Source: Sulfitobacter sp. LCG007 (GTDB taxonomy: Bacteria > Pseudomonadota > Alphaproteobacteria > Rhodobacterales > Rhodobacteraceae). From it: 64,000 nucleotides of DNA. The position numbers and the translations under genes were made by a program. Positions 37,000 through 46,173 of the stretch are shown here, piece by piece. Position 1 is the stretch's first letter. The number at the start of each line of letters is the position of its first letter. The notes under the pieces were generated by a model. That model did no database searches. It saw nothing but the letters and a program-made list of their open reading frames with translations, and was not told the origin of the DNA. Location: assembly GCF_040801785.1 (NCBI RefSeq), contig NZ_CP161805.1, positions 1,240,001 through 1,304,000 on the forward strand, given 5' to 3'.

Positions 37000-38031
37000 T
37001 TATTCCTCCATCACGCCACGGCGGCCCATGAGCCCGCGCGGCCGTGTCAGCAAGATGATGATGGCGACCAGGTAGATCACGATCTGGTCGATTCCCGGCA
37101 GGATCATCTTGACCTCGTTCATCGAGGCAAAGCTTTCGAGGATCCCCAGCAGGAAACCCGCCAGCACGGCGCCCGCCAGCGAGCCCATGCCGCCCACGAC
37201 GACGACGACGAAGCTCAGCACCAGGAAGTCCATGCCCATGTGATAGTTCGGCGAGTTGATCGGCGCGTACATCACCCCCGCGAGACCGGCGACAGCGGCT
37301 GCGAGGCCGAACATGAAGGTGAAGCGGCGGTCGATGTTGATGCCCAGCAGGCCGACGGTCTCGCGGTCGGCCATGCCCGCGCGGACCACCATCCCGAAGG
37401 TGGTGAATTGCAGGAAGGCGAAGACCGCGCCGATGATGACGGCCGAGAAGGCGAAATAGACGAGACGCCAGTAGGGATAGATGATCACGTTGGGATCGAA
37501 GCCCAGCATCACGCCGAAATCGAAGCTGCCGCGGAAGGCTGCCGGAGCGGCCGTCGGGATCGGATTCGCGCCGTAGAAGTACTTCACCACTTCCTGCAGC
37601 ACGATGGCGAGGCCGAATGTCACCAGGATCTGGTCGGCATGGGGGCGTCTGTAGAAATGCTTGATCAGCCCGCGCTCCATGATGAAGCCGAGGGCGAGCA
37701 TGATCGGAATGGCGAAGAGCACAGACAGCGGAACCGACCAGTCGAGCATCCACGCGCCGACGGCGTCGCCGAACCAGTCCTTGACGTAAAGCACGTCCTC
37801 GTACTTCGGATTGCCGAGGAAGTCGGTCCCGGAGGGCTCGCTCGACTTGTGGCTGAGATTGAAGATGCCCGACAGGGTCACGGCGCAGAAGGCGCCGATC
37901 ATGAACAGCGCCCCATGCGCGAAGTTCACGACGCCCAGCGTGCCGAAGATCAGGGTCAGCCCCAGCGCGATCAGCGCATAGGCAGAACCCTTGTCGAGCC
38001 CGTTGAGCAATTGCAGGATGATGGCGTCCAT
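37000..38031 (-). CDS. livH: Branched-chain amino acid type ABC transporter permease LivH
   Basis: This 343-residue permease begins QLLNGLDKGSAYALIALGLTLIFGTLGVVNFAHG, whose core ALIALGLTLIFGTLGVVNFAHG is typical of LivH. It carries the GGMGSLAGAVLAGFLLGILE loop near the C-terminus. An insert of about 35 polar residues follows the second helix (SHKSSEPSGTDFLGNPKYED), longer than in E. coli LivH. It is separated from the binding-protein gene by a 94-bp gap with strong hairpins. Confidence 0.92.
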   Translation of the reverse strand: MDAIILQLLNGLDKGSAYALIALGLTLIFGTLGVVNFAHGALFMIGAFCAVTLSGIFNLSHKSSEPSGTDFLGNPKYEDVLYVKDWFGDAVGAWMLDWSVPLSVLFAIPIMLALGFIMERGLIKHFYRRPHADQILVTFGLAIVLQEVVKYFYGANPIPTAAPAAFRGSFDFGVMLGFDPNVIIYPYWRLVYFAFSAVIIGAVFAFLQFTTFGMVVRAGMADRETVGLLGINIDRRFTFMFGLAAAVAGLAGVMYAPINSPNYHMGMDFLVLSFVVVVVGGMGSLAGAVLAGFLLGILESFASMNEVKMILPGIDQIVIYLVAIIILLTRPRGLMGRRGVMEE

Positions 38032-38067
38032 CGGGGTGCCCTCGTCGGTAGGTATCGCAGCGGAAAA

Positions 38068-38113
38068 CCGGGCAGCGGCCCGGCGGGATCAGGGCGGGGA
38101 AACCCCCGCCCTG
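38068..38113 (-). promoter_or_regulatory. Tandem hairpins between binding-protein gene and livH
   Basis: On the transcribed strand a perfect 10-bp stem with a four-base loop (38090-38099 with 38104-38113) is followed by a 6-bp stem (38068-38073 with 38078-38083) and then TTTT (38067-38064). This fits a partial terminator or a 3' stabiliser that leaves the binding-protein mRNA more abundant than the permease and ATPase parts. Confidence 0.6.
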
Positions 38114-38125
38114 CAAGTGTCGCGA

Positions 38126-39484
38126 TCAGGCGCCCGGGTTGCAGGTGCCGAGATCGCCGCCGGCGAACATCGGGTGATCGGGCTCGTAGGTCACCTGCTC
38201 GACCGGTGTCACCTCGACGATTTCCACGAGGTTGAACTCGTCCGAGGGGTTCTCGGCACCCTTCACCACGACGACGTCCTTGAAGCACTGGTGATCGGCG
38301 GCGCGGTACAGCGTCGGACCATTTCCCAGACCGTCGTACTCGAACCCCTCGAGGGCCTCGACGATGCCGCAGGGATTGAAGGTGCCCGCGCGGGTCGCGG
38401 CGTCGGCGTAAAGCAGGGTCTGCGCGTAGCAGGTCTGCGCCGCCTGGCTGGGCGGGAAGCCGTACTTCTCGCCGAAGGACTTCACGAAGGCGTTCGTACC
38501 CGCGTATTTCTCGCCCTTCTCGTTCTCGAGCTTCCAGTCCCAGTTCTGCGAGCCAAGGATGCCCTTGATGTTCGCGCCGGCACCCTTCGCCATGAGCTCG
38601 GAATAAAGCGGCACGACGATCTCGAAGTTCTTGCCGTTGACCTGCTTGTCGCGGATGCCGAACTGCACTGCCTGGGTCAGCGAGTTGACCATGTTCCCGC
38701 CGTAGTGGTTCAGGACCAGCACGTCCGCGCCCGAGTTCAGCACGGGGGCGATGTAGGACGAAAAGTCCGTCGAAGCCAGCGGCGTCAGGACGTTGTTCAC
38801 GGTCTCCCACCCCATCGCCTCGGTGGCGGCGGCGATCGATTCCTGCTGCGTCCAGCCCCAGGTGTAATCGGCCGTCAGGTGATAGGCCCGGCGTTCCTCG
38901 CCGTAGAGTTGCTTCAGAACGGGTGCGAGAGCGGCAGCCGACATGTAGGCGTTGAAGAAGTGACGGAAACCGTTGGCCTTCTTGTCCTTGCCGGTGGTGT
39001 CGTTGGAGTGGGTGAGACCGGCCATGAAGATGACACCAGCCTCTTGGCAGAGACCCTGCACGGCGACTGCCACGCCCGAGGATGAGCCGCCCGAGATCAT
39101 CAGGGCCCCGTCCTTCTCGATCATCGACTTGGCCGAAGCGCGTGCCGCGTCCGATTTGGTCTGGGTGTCGCCGGTCACGAAAGCGACTTTCTTGCCCAGG
39201 ATGCCGTTGCCCTGCAGTTCCTTCGAGGAGAAGGTATTCAGCATGCCGCCGTCGCCTTCGCCGTTGAGATGCTGGACGGCAAGTTCGAAGGCGCGCAGCT
39301 CGTCGGCGCCCTCGTCGGCATAGGGCCCGGTCTGCGGCACGTTGAACCCGAGTGTCACCGTGTCGCCTGTCGGAGCGTTGAGATAGTTATCCTGCGCGCG
39401 CAGGACCGTCGGCAGCGCCAGCCCGGCGCCGGCCACGGCTCCGGTCTTGAGCGCGCCACGACGCGTCAGATTCATCTTGGACAT
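38126..39484 (-). CDS. ABC transporter substrate-binding protein (LivK/type 1 periplasmic fold)
   Basis: This 452-residue exported protein has a twin-arginine-like signal (NLTRRGALKTGAVAGAGLAL, cleavage near LRAQ). The type 1 periplasmic-binding fold follows: TVTLGFNVPQTGPYADEGADEL (core GFNVPQTGPYADEGADE), then ISGGSSSGVAVAVQGLCQE. Six cysteines and the C-terminus TCNPGA are notable. It is first in the sbp-livH-livM-livG-livF operon. The ligand may be an amino acid, amide or related compound; sequence alone does not decide. Confidence 0.9.
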   Translation of the reverse strand: MSKMNLTRRGALKTGAVAGAGLALPTVLRAQDNYLNAPTGDTVTLGFNVPQTGPYADEGADELRAFELAVQHLNGEGDGGMLNTFSSKELQGNGILGKKVAFVTGDTQTKSDAARASAKSMIEKDGALMISGGSSSGVAVAVQGLCQEAGVIFMAGLTHSNDTTGKDKKANGFRHFFNAYMSAAALAPVLKQLYGEERRAYHLTADYTWGWTQQESIAAATEAMGWETVNNVLTPLASTDFSSYIAPVLNSGADVLVLNHYGGNMVNSLTQAVQFGIRDKQVNGKNFEIVVPLYSELMAKGAGANIKGILGSQNWDWKLENEKGEKYAGTNAFVKSFGEKYGFPPSQAAQTCYAQTLLYADAATRAGTFNPCGIVEALEGFEYDGLGNGPTLYRAADHQCFKDVVVVKGAENPSDEFNLVEIVEVTPVEQVTYEPDHPMFAGGDLGTCNPGA

Positions 39485-39555
39485 CTATTCCTCCCGGTTG
39501 GTCTGTGGACCCTTGCGGCCTCTCCCGCCGGCCCCGCACAGAAAAGTGCCCTTAA

Positions 39556-39585
39556 CTTATCGCGCGTCGGCAGAAAATTGCGCAA
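39556..39585 (-). promoter_or_regulatory. Possible promoter/operator of the ABC operon
   Basis: On the minus strand TTGCGC (39585-39580) and GATAAG (39561-39556) are spaced 18 bases apart, 71 bases upstream of the binding-protein start. The -35 overlaps the 8-bp palindrome TTGCGCAA (39578-39585), a candidate operator for the divergent regulator. The rest of the 226-bp gap is unusually AT-rich. Confidence 0.4.
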
Positions 39586-39710
39586 CAAGTGCATTGAATA
39601 GCTGAAAATTTCTGTAAATAAATGTACATGAAATCGGGAGGGCTAGTAAAGTTAATGATATCGCACTGCAGAAAGACGTTGAAATCGCTGCACAAACCGT
39701 CGGGGCGCGA

Positions 39711-41000
39711 ATGGCCGTCGCGCCGCTGACAGGAAGCCGGATCCGCGAGAGGCGTTCGGTAGCGGGCATCCGTCAGGCCGAACTTGCGCGCGCGCTTGGA
39801 ATCTCGGCCTCCTACCTCAATCTGATCGAACACAATCGCCGCAGAATCGGCGGCAAGCTGTTGCTCGACATCGCCAGGGAACTGGGCGTCGAACCTTCTG
39901 TGCTTACCAGCGGCGCGGAGGCCGCGCTTATCGCATCCCTGCGCGAGGCGGCGCTCGGGGCCGACATGGCCGCTGCGGAGGTCGCAAGGGCCGAGGAACT
40001 GGCGGGGCGTTTTCCGGCATGGGCCGAGGTGCTGGCGGCCAGCCACCGGCGCATCGCGACGTTGGAGCGTACCGTCGAGGTGATGTCCGACCGTCTGGCA
40101 CATGACCCGCATCTCGCGGCGTCGGTCCACGAACTTCTGTCGACAGCGGCGTCGATCCGCTCCACCGCCTCGATCCTCGCCGGCGAGCCCGATCTGGATT
40201 CGGACTGGCGCGCAAGATTCCACCGCAATCTCAACGCGGACAGCCGGCGGCTTGCCGACAGCTCGCGCGCGCTTGTCGGGTATCTCGACGCCGGGCGCGG
40301 GGACGAGGAGGCGGCGAGTTCTCCGCAGGAGGAGCTCGAGGCATTTCTCGCCGAGAACGACTATGCGTTTGCGGCCCTGGAAGAGGGCGAGGCGGATATC
40401 GTTGCGATCGTGGAGGCAGCGGGGAGCCTGCGCTCGGACGCGGCGCGCCAGCTTGCCCGGAGCGTGCTGGAACGGATGGCGGCGGATGCGGCCGCCGTGC
40501 CGCGGGAGGCCCTGCGGGCGGCCATCGGCGAGGCCGAGCCGGATCCGGTGGCGCTGGCGCTCAGGTTCGGGGCGCCGGTGGTGACGATCCTGCGCCGTCT
40601 TGCGGGGCTTGCGGAACTCAACGCCGGGCTTGTGGTCTGCGACCGGTCGGGCAGCCTTCTGCTGCGCAAGCTCGCACGTGGCTTCGTGATCCCGCGCTAC
40701 GGGTCGGCCTGTCCGCTCTGGCCGGTCTTTTCGGTGTTGGGCGATCCGGGCCGCGTCGCGCTGACACCGCTGGTTCAGCTCGGGCGGGGCCGGGCGAGCT
40801 TTGCCTGCTACGCCGCGGCCGAAACCGTGGGGCCCCCGGCCTACAACATGCCCCCGCTGGTGCAGGGGACGATGTTGCTGCTGCCCCGTCCGGAGCTCGA
40901 GGAGGGCAGCGGGATGGAAGTCGGATCGAATTGCAGGGTGTGCCCCCGTCCGTCCTGTCCGGGACGGCGCGAACCTTCGATCCTGAGTGACGGGCTTTGA
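39711..41000 (+). CDS. XRE/ScfR-RamB type transcriptional regulator
   Basis: This 429-residue protein has an N-terminal XRE helix-turn-helix (about 5-65: IRQAELARALGISASYLNLIEHNRRRIGG, core ALGISASYLNLIEHNRR). A long C-terminal region of the short-chain fatty acyl regulator type (DUF2083-like) follows. Near its end is a cysteine cluster NCRVCPRPSCPGRREP. Related regulators (RamB, PrpR/ScfR) sense acyl-CoA status and control acetate or propionate genes. It is divergent from the ABC operon and may regulate it or itself; the effector is not visible. Confidence 0.85.
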   Translation: MAVAPLTGSRIRERRSVAGIRQAELARALGISASYLNLIEHNRRRIGGKLLLDIARELGVEPSVLTSGAEAALIASLREAALGADMAAAEVARAEELAGRFPAWAEVLAASHRRIATLERTVEVMSDRLAHDPHLAASVHELLSTAASIRSTASILAGEPDLDSDWRARFHRNLNADSRRLADSSRALVGYLDAGRGDEEAASSPQEELEAFLAENDYAFAALEEGEADIVAIVEAAGSLRSDAARQLARSVLERMAADAAAVPREALRAAIGEAEPDPVALALRFGAPVVTILRRLAGLAELNAGLVVCDRSGSLLLRKLARGFVIPRYGSACPLWPVFSVLGDPGRVALTPLVQLGRGRASFACYAAAETVGPPAYNMPPLVQGTMLLLPRPELEEGSGMEVGSNCRVCPRPSCPGRREPSILSDGL

Positions 41001-41063
41001 GCGGGGCGCGTTTCCTTTCCAAGGAAACGGGCCGGAAAATTGCAATTTTCCGGGGCCCGATGG

Positions 41064-41810
41064 CTAGCGGATCGCCTCGATGGGGCCCTCGGCGCGGCCG
41101 TGGATGAACTGGTCGAGATAGGGATCGCCCGAATGGTCCATGTCCACAACCGGCCCGGTCCACTTGATGACACCGTCATGCAGCATCGCGACGGTGTCTG
41201 CGATCGCCCGGACCGAGCTCATGTCATGGGTGATGGTCATCGCCGTCGCGCCCATCTCGACGACGATCTCGCGGATCAACTCGTTGATGACGCCAGCCAT
41301 GATCGGGTCGAGCCCGGTCGTCGGCTCGTCGAAGAAGATGATCTCGGGCTCTGCGGCGATGGCGCGCGCAAGACCCACGCGCTTTTGCATTCCGCCCGAC
41401 AGCTCGGCGGGGAAGCGGTCGGCCACGTCCGGCTTCAGCCCGACCCGCCGCAGCTTCCCGATGGCGATCTCGCGGGCCTCCTCGCGGGGCCGCTTCAGCG
41501 ATCCCCGCAGCAGGCGGAAGGCGACGTTCTGCCAGACCGGCAGGCTGTCGAAGAGCGCCCCGCCCTGGAACAGCATCCCGAAGCGGGCGAGAAAGGCGTC
41601 GCGGTCGCCCGACGCGGCCTCGGCCCCGTCGACCGTGATCCGCCCGGAATCAGGCGGGATCAGGCCCAGGATGCATTTCAGAGCAACGGATTTTCCGGTG
41701 CCCGAACCGCCGATGATCACCAGCGACGTGCCCTTGGGCACATCGAGCGTCACGCCCCGCAGGACATGGTTGGAGCCGAAGCTCTTGCGGACGTCCTGCA
41801 TCGCGATCAT
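41064..41810 (-). CDS. mlaF: Mla-type lipid transport ATPase
   Basis: This 248-residue ABC ATPase has Walker A GGSGTGKS (34-41), signature LSGGMQKR and Walker B IIFFDEPTTGLDP. The LSGGMQKRVGLARAIA stretch is characteristic of MlaF-type subunits. It drives phospholipid transport between the membranes with MlaE and an MCE protein. The start overlaps the mlaE stop by 4 bp. The C-terminus GDPYLDQFIHGRAEGPI is also typical. Confidence 0.93.
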   Translation of the reverse strand: MIAMQDVRKSFGSNHVLRGVTLDVPKGTSLVIIGGSGTGKSVALKCILGLIPPDSGRITVDGAEAASGDRDAFLARFGMLFQGGALFDSLPVWQNVAFRLLRGSLKRPREEAREIAIGKLRRVGLKPDVADRFPAELSGGMQKRVGLARAIAAEPEIIFFDEPTTGLDPIMAGVINELIREIVVEMGATAMTITHDMSSVRAIADTVAMLHDGVIKWTGPVVDMDHSGDPYLDQFIHGRAEGPIEAIR

Positions 41811-42580
41811 GCGGAAAAGAAGACCCCCGTGAGGACGAAGTTCGCCGCGAGTATCAGGATGGCGGCCGCTTCGACCGATCCCTTCGTCGCGGCCCCCACA
41901 CCCATCGCGCCGCGCCCCGAGCGCATGCCGTAGTAGCATCCCATGAGGGCGGCGAGGAAACCGAAGACGGCCCCCTTGGCGAGCGAGGAGACGATATCGA
42001 GCGCCTCGAGGAAATCCACCGTGTTGCGGATGTAGGCGGCGGCGTTGAAGCCCAGCGTCCCGGTCGCCACGGCATACCCGCCGAATACCCCGATCACGTC
42101 GCCGACCGCCACCAGCAGCGGCACCGCGAGAAGGGCGGCGAGCACCCGGGGCACGGTCAGATACTTCATGGGATGGGTCGAGAGCGTCACCAGAGCGTCG
42201 ATCTGCTCGGTCACCTTCATCGTGGCGATCTCGGCCGCGATGGAAGAGGTGACGCGCGCCGCGATCATAAGCCCGACGAGAACGGGACCCAATTCGCGCA
42301 CCATGCCGATGGCGACGATCTGGGGCACCACGGCCTCGGCGTTGAACCGCGCGCCCCCGGCATAGATCTGCAGCGCCAGCGCACCGCCCGTGAAGATCGC
42401 GGTGAGCCCGACCACGGGCAGCGACAGCCAGCCCACATGCAGCAGCGCATTGGCAAATTCCCTTCCGTAGAAGGGGGGGCGCAGAACATGGCTGAGCGTT
42501 TCCACGGCGAAAAGCGTGACCCGGCCGATCGCTGCCATCATCGCCAGCACGGCGCCTCCGAGGAGCGCCAGAGCCCTCAT
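41807..42580 (-). CDS. mlaE: Mla-type lipid transport permease
   Basis: This 257-residue MlaE family permease has about five to six hydrophobic helices, including [22 protein letters not shown] and [25 protein letters not shown] (core [19 protein letters not shown]), the family signature. [13 protein letters not shown] follows. It works with the downstream mlaF. Both ends overlap neighbours by 4 bp (alr upstream, mlaF downstream), so alr, mlaE and mlaF form one translationally coupled unit. The long frame upstream of 42580 is a shadow inside alr. Confidence 0.93.
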   Translation of the reverse strand: MRALALLGGAVLAMMAAIGRVTLFAVETLSHVLRPPFYGREFANALLHVGWLSLPVVGLTAIFTGGALALQIYAGGARFNAEAVVPQIVAIGMVRELGPVLVGLMIAARVTSSIAAEIATMKVTEQIDALVTLSTHPMKYLTVPRVLAALLAVPLLVAVGDVIGVFGGYAVATGTLGFNAAAYIRNTVDFLEALDIVSSLAKGAVFGFLAALMGCYYGMRSGRGAMGVGAATKGSVEAAAILILAANFVLTGVFFSA

Positions 42581-43611
42581 TCGCTGTAGACCCGTCGGTA
42601 GCGATGCCCCAGCGAGGTCAGGACCTCGTAGCCGATGGTGTCCGAAAAGGCGGCGACCGTGTCCACCGACTGGTGCTGGCCGAGCAGCTGAACGCTCTCG
42701 GGTTCGACCGGGCAGTCGGTCACGTCGAGGCAGATCAGGTCCATCGAGACGCGGCCCGCGACCGGGACCGGGATATCGCCGCAATGCAGCTTCGCGTTCG
42801 GGCCCATGGCCCGGATCAATCCGTCCGCGTAACCCGCTGAAATCGTGGCGATCCTGCTGTGGCGGCGCGCGACCCAGCTTGCCCCGTAGCCCACCGTTTC
42901 GCCCGGTTCCAGATCGCGCAGCTGGATCACGGGGATATCCAGCGTCACGACCGGATGCGCATCGACGAAAGGCAGTCCGCCATAAAGCCCGATACCGGGC
43001 CGGGTGAGGTCGAAGTGATAATCGCGCCCCAGCAGGATCCCGCCCGTCGCCGCCAGCGAGCGCGGCACGCCGAGACCTTCGGTCATGCCGGTAAAGCTGC
43101 GCAGCTGGCGCGCGTTCATCGGGTGATCGGGCTCGTCCGCGCAGGCGAGATGGGAGATGATGAGCCGGGGCTTCTGGCTCAGCGCGATGTCGCGCAGCGC
43201 CGCCCATTCCGCCGGCTCCATCCCCAGACGGTTCATGCCGCTGTCGAGCTGGAGGCCGAAGGGATGTCCCGGCAGACCTTCCACATGGCGCAGCATCTGG
43301 TCGACCGAGTTGATCATCGGGACGAGCTGCGCCTCCTGCAGCATCCGGGTGTCGCCGGCCATGTGTCCGGAGAAGACGCTGATCGAGGGGCCCGGTCCCA
43401 GCGCCTTGCGCAGGGCGAGGCCTTCCTCGGCGACGGCGACGAAGAACTGGCGCGCGCCCGCGGCGGCAAGGGCCCGCGCCACCTGCGCCACGCCCAGCCC
43501 GTATCCGTCCGCCTTCACCACGGCACCCGTCTCGGCCGCGCTCAGCGCGTCAAGGGCGCGCCAGTTGGCGGAGAGGGCGGCAAGGTCTATTGTGAGTGTC
43601 GCTGTGGCCAT
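42577..43611 (-). CDS. alr: Alanine racemase
   Basis: This 344-residue PLP enzyme interconverts L- and D-alanine for peptidoglycan. The PLP lysine is K33 in [11 protein letters not shown]; the second catalytic base tyrosine is in [22 protein letters not shown] and [14 protein letters not shown] are further family signatures. The start at 43611 ([13 protein letters not shown]) matches the usual N-terminus; an ATG four codons upstream at 43623 is equally possible. Coupling to mlaE links cell wall and outer membrane functions. Confidence 0.95.
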   Translation of the reverse strand: MATATLTIDLAALSANWRALDALSAAETGAVVKADGYGLGVAQVARALAAAGARQFFVAVAEEGLALRKALGPGPSISVFSGHMAGDTRMLQEAQLVPMINSVDQMLRHVEGLPGHPFGLQLDSGMNRLGMEPAEWAALRDIALSQKPRLIISHLACADEPDHPMNARQLRSFTGMTEGLGVPRSLAATGGILLGRDYHFDLTRPGIGLYGGLPFVDAHPVVTLDIPVIQLRDLEPGETVGYGASWVARRHSRIATISAGYADGLIRAMGPNAKLHCGDIPVPVAGRVSMDLICLDVTDCPVEPESVQLLGQHQSVDTVAAFSDTIGYEVLTSLGHRYRRVYSE

Positions 43612-43682
43612 GCGCCCGTTCATGACAGGATCGCGCGCAAGGTCAAGCCTCGGACGAGTCGGTCCGCGGGCCTCCGCCGCGC

Positions 43683-44477
43683 TCAGGGCAGGCTGTAATA
43701 TCGCTGATTGCGCGCCCAGCGTTTCTCGCCGATGAGGCAGTCGTAGGATGCTTCCTCGTGGTAGTGGACGCGCGTGACGTCATCGGGCAGTGCCGCGATC
43801 TCGAGCACCAGCTTGCGCTTGATGGCCTCGGCGAACTGGCTCCAGCTGAGCACCGGTATCACGAAAGCCCCGGGCCCGCCGATCACGCAGTTTCGATAGT
43901 AGTCGTCGAGATCGGGAATGCCCCAGACCTCGCTCAGGGCATCGCTCGTCATCACCGGCAGACCGTTTATAATCATTCCCTCGGCCAGGGCGGCTTCGCG
44001 CGCCTCCAGCACCGGCGCGCCCTGGTTGTTGGGCCCGTCGCCGGAAATGTCGATCACCCGCCGCAGGCCGTCGATGTCGTTCTCGCGGATGTCACGGGTG
44101 GCAAAGTCGAGGACGCCGGAGATCGAGGTGCGTCGCATTCCGGGGTTGAAGTGCGCGGTGATGGTGTTTGCGATCCCGACCGCGTCGTCGATCGAGCCGA
44201 CGAGCGTCCACGGGACGACGACGTTATGGGACGTGTCGCCGGCCCATTCCACATAGGTCACGGCGATGCGCCCGGTCAGTCCGTTCTCGATGGCGGACAT
44301 CACCTCGTCGCTGACAAGTGCCGCGGCATATCCCTGCCGCTGGATCTCGAGTTCGGAGGCCGACATCGAGCGCGAGACGTCGACGGCGAGAAACAGCTCG
44401 ACGTCGACCTCGACGGCCTGCGCCGCAAGCGGTTCGTCCAGACAGAGGAGTGCGGCAATCGGAAACAGGATGCGCAT
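43683..44477 (-). CDS. DUF1194 VWA-like secreted protein
   Basis: This 264-residue protein has a signal peptide (about 1-20, [20 protein letters not shown]). A VWA-like DUF1194 domain follows, with the MIDAS start [17 protein letters not shown] and [11 protein letters not shown] further on. Family members are common in alphaproteobacteria and their role is unknown. Cysteines in YRNCVIGG and YDCLIG could pair. It lies 48 bp downstream of dnaB on the same strand. Confidence 0.85.
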   Translation of the reverse strand: MRILFPIAALLCLDEPLAAQAVEVDVELFLAVDVSRSMSASELEIQRQGYAAALVSDEVMSAIENGLTGRIAVTYVEWAGDTSHNVVVPWTLVGSIDDAVGIANTITAHFNPGMRRTSISGVLDFATRDIRENDIDGLRRVIDISGDGPNNQGAPVLEAREAALAEGMIINGLPVMTSDALSEVWGIPDLDDYYRNCVIGGPGAFVIPVLSWSQFAEAIKRKLVLEIAALPDDVTRVHYHEEASYDCLIGEKRWARNQRYYSLP

Positions 44478-44525
44478 GGCCCGAGTCGGCCAGAAATCAC
44501 CGCCCCTGTCCAATCAAATCTGGCG

Positions 44526-46019
44526 TCAGTGGCCGTCTTCGATGCCCTGCTGCCACGGCTTGGCGAGATTCCCGAATCGGGTGAAGCGCCCCTCGAAGGA
44601 CAGTTCCACCGTGCCGATCGGTCCGTGGCGCTGCTTGCCGATGACCACCTCGGCACGACCGTGCAGACGTTCCATTTCTTCCTGCCACCGGCCCATCGCC
44701 TCGAGATCGTGATCGGACGGCTTCTCGCGTTCCTTGTAGTATTCTTCGCGGAAGACGAACATCACGACGTCGGCGTCCTGCTCGATCGAGCCGGATTCCC
44801 GCAGGTCGGAAAGCTGCGGCCGCTTGTCCTCGCGCGATTCGACCTGACGCGACAGCTGCGACAGCGCGATCACCGGAATATCTAGCTCTTTCGCGATGGC
44901 CTTCAGGCCCATTGTGATCTCGGAAATCTCGTTGACCCGGTTTTCCGAGCGGCCCGTGCCTTTGACGAGCTGGAGATAGTCAACCATCAGCACGTCAAGA
45001 CCATGGGTCCGCTTCAGGCGGCGCGCGCGGGCGGCAAGCTGGGCGATGGGAATCGCGGGCGTGTCGTCGATGAAGAGGGGGCAGGCTTCAAGCGACTTGG
45101 CGGCATCGACGAAGCGGCGGAATTCGCTTTCTGTCATGTCGCCCCGGCGGATCTGTTCCGAGGGGATCTCGGCCGCCTCCGAAAGGATCCGAGCGGCCAG
45201 CTGCTCGGCACTCATCTCGAGGCTGAAGAAGCCCACGACACCGCCATCGACCGCGCCTTCCGACCCGTCGGGCAGGACGCCGCGCCGGTAGGCCTTGGCG
45301 ATGTTGAAGGCGATATTGGTCGCCAGTGAGGTCTTGCCCATCGAGGGCCGCCCGGCGAGGATCAGAAGGTCGGACTTGTGCAGGCCGCCCAGCTTCTTGT
45401 CCATGTCGATCAGCCCGGTCGAGACCCCCGCCAGCCCGCCGCCGCGCCCGTAGGCCGCATTCGCGACGTTGACCGCGTCGGTCACCGCCTTCAGGAAACT
45501 CTGGAAACCCGAATTGACCTGTCCCTGCTCTGCGAGACCGTAGAGCGCCTGCTCGGCCTCGACGATCTGCTCGGTCGGTCCCGAGCTCACCTCGACGCTG
45601 GCGGCCTTGGCCGAGATGTCGCGGCCGAGCTGGATCAGCTCGCGCCGGACCGCGAGATCGTAGATCATCTGGGCGTATTCGCGCACAGCGAACGCGGACA
45701 CGGCCGCGCCCGCCAGACGGGCGAGGTAGGCGGGCCCGCCAAGCTCCTTCAGCCCCTCGTCTTCCTCCATGAAGGTCTTGACCGTGACCGGAGAGGCGAG
45801 GTTGTTCTTGGCGATCCGCGCCGCGCAGATCTCGAAGATGCGGGCATGCACCGGTTCGTAGAAATGCTTTTCGCCGATGATCGAGGCGACCTTGTCATAG
45901 ATATCGTTGTTGGTGAGGATCGCCCCCAGAAGCTGCTGCTCCGCCTCGATCGAATGCGGCATGGTATCGGGCGAATCGAGCTGTATCGCACCCGCATTCA
46001 TCTTGAAGACGTCGTTCAT
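44526..46019 (-). CDS. dnaB: Replicative DNA helicase DnaB
   Basis: This 497-residue hexameric helicase has an N-terminal DnaB domain (IEAEQQLLGAILTNNDIYDKV, core EAEQQLLGAILTNND) and a RecA-like motor. Walker A is GRPSMGKTS, and VMVDYLQLV and SQLSRQVESREDKRPQLSDLRESG (core SRQVESREDKRPQLSDLRE) follow. The length is normal and no intein is present. Its upstream region carries a direct repeat and a DnaA-box-like site. Confidence 0.97.
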   Translation of the reverse strand: MNDVFKMNAGAIQLDSPDTMPHSIEAEQQLLGAILTNNDIYDKVASIIGEKHFYEPVHARIFEICAARIAKNNLASPVTVKTFMEEDEGLKELGGPAYLARLAGAAVSAFAVREYAQMIYDLAVRRELIQLGRDISAKAASVEVSSGPTEQIVEAEQALYGLAEQGQVNSGFQSFLKAVTDAVNVANAAYGRGGGLAGVSTGLIDMDKKLGGLHKSDLLILAGRPSMGKTSLATNIAFNIAKAYRRGVLPDGSEGAVDGGVVGFFSLEMSAEQLAARILSEAAEIPSEQIRRGDMTESEFRRFVDAAKSLEACPLFIDDTPAIPIAQLAARARRLKRTHGLDVLMVDYLQLVKGTGRSENRVNEISEITMGLKAIAKELDIPVIALSQLSRQVESREDKRPQLSDLRESGSIEQDADVVMFVFREEYYKEREKPSDHDLEAMGRWQEEMERLHGRAEVVIGKQRHGPIGTVELSFEGRFTRFGNLAKPWQQGIEDGH

Positions 46020-46089
46020 GACTGTCCCTGCCTCATCTGTCAGCCCCCGAGGCCGCTTCCCTACCCGAGCCGCGCGCGGCCTGGCAAAT

Positions 46090-46118
46090 GGTATAACCTG
46101 TGGAAAAGCCGGTATAAC
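46090..46118 (-). promoter_or_regulatory. GTTATACC direct repeats flanking a DnaA-box-like site upstream of dnaB
   Basis: On the dnaB-coding strand GTTATACC occurs at 46118-46111 and again at 46097-46090, 21 bp apart. Between them lies TTTTCCACA (46107-46099), which fits the DnaA box consensus TTWTNCACA. The site is about 70 bp before the dnaB start and could be an operator or contain a -10 element. Confidence 0.45.
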
Positions 46119-46173
46119 ACATCATACAGGATGCAGGGCGTTTCGTCACCCCGAATACCACATCTAGCGCAGT

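Noticed and set aside
35171-38116. A 981-codon minus-strand frame running through livG, livM and livH.
   Set aside because: It is an out-of-frame read of three well-supported transporter genes, rich in R, H and G, with no protein family sense.
42581-43207. An upstream extension of mlaE in the same frame.
   Set aside because: It lies inside alr in another frame and lacks conservation signals. The mlaE start at 42580 overlaps the alr stop in the usual way.
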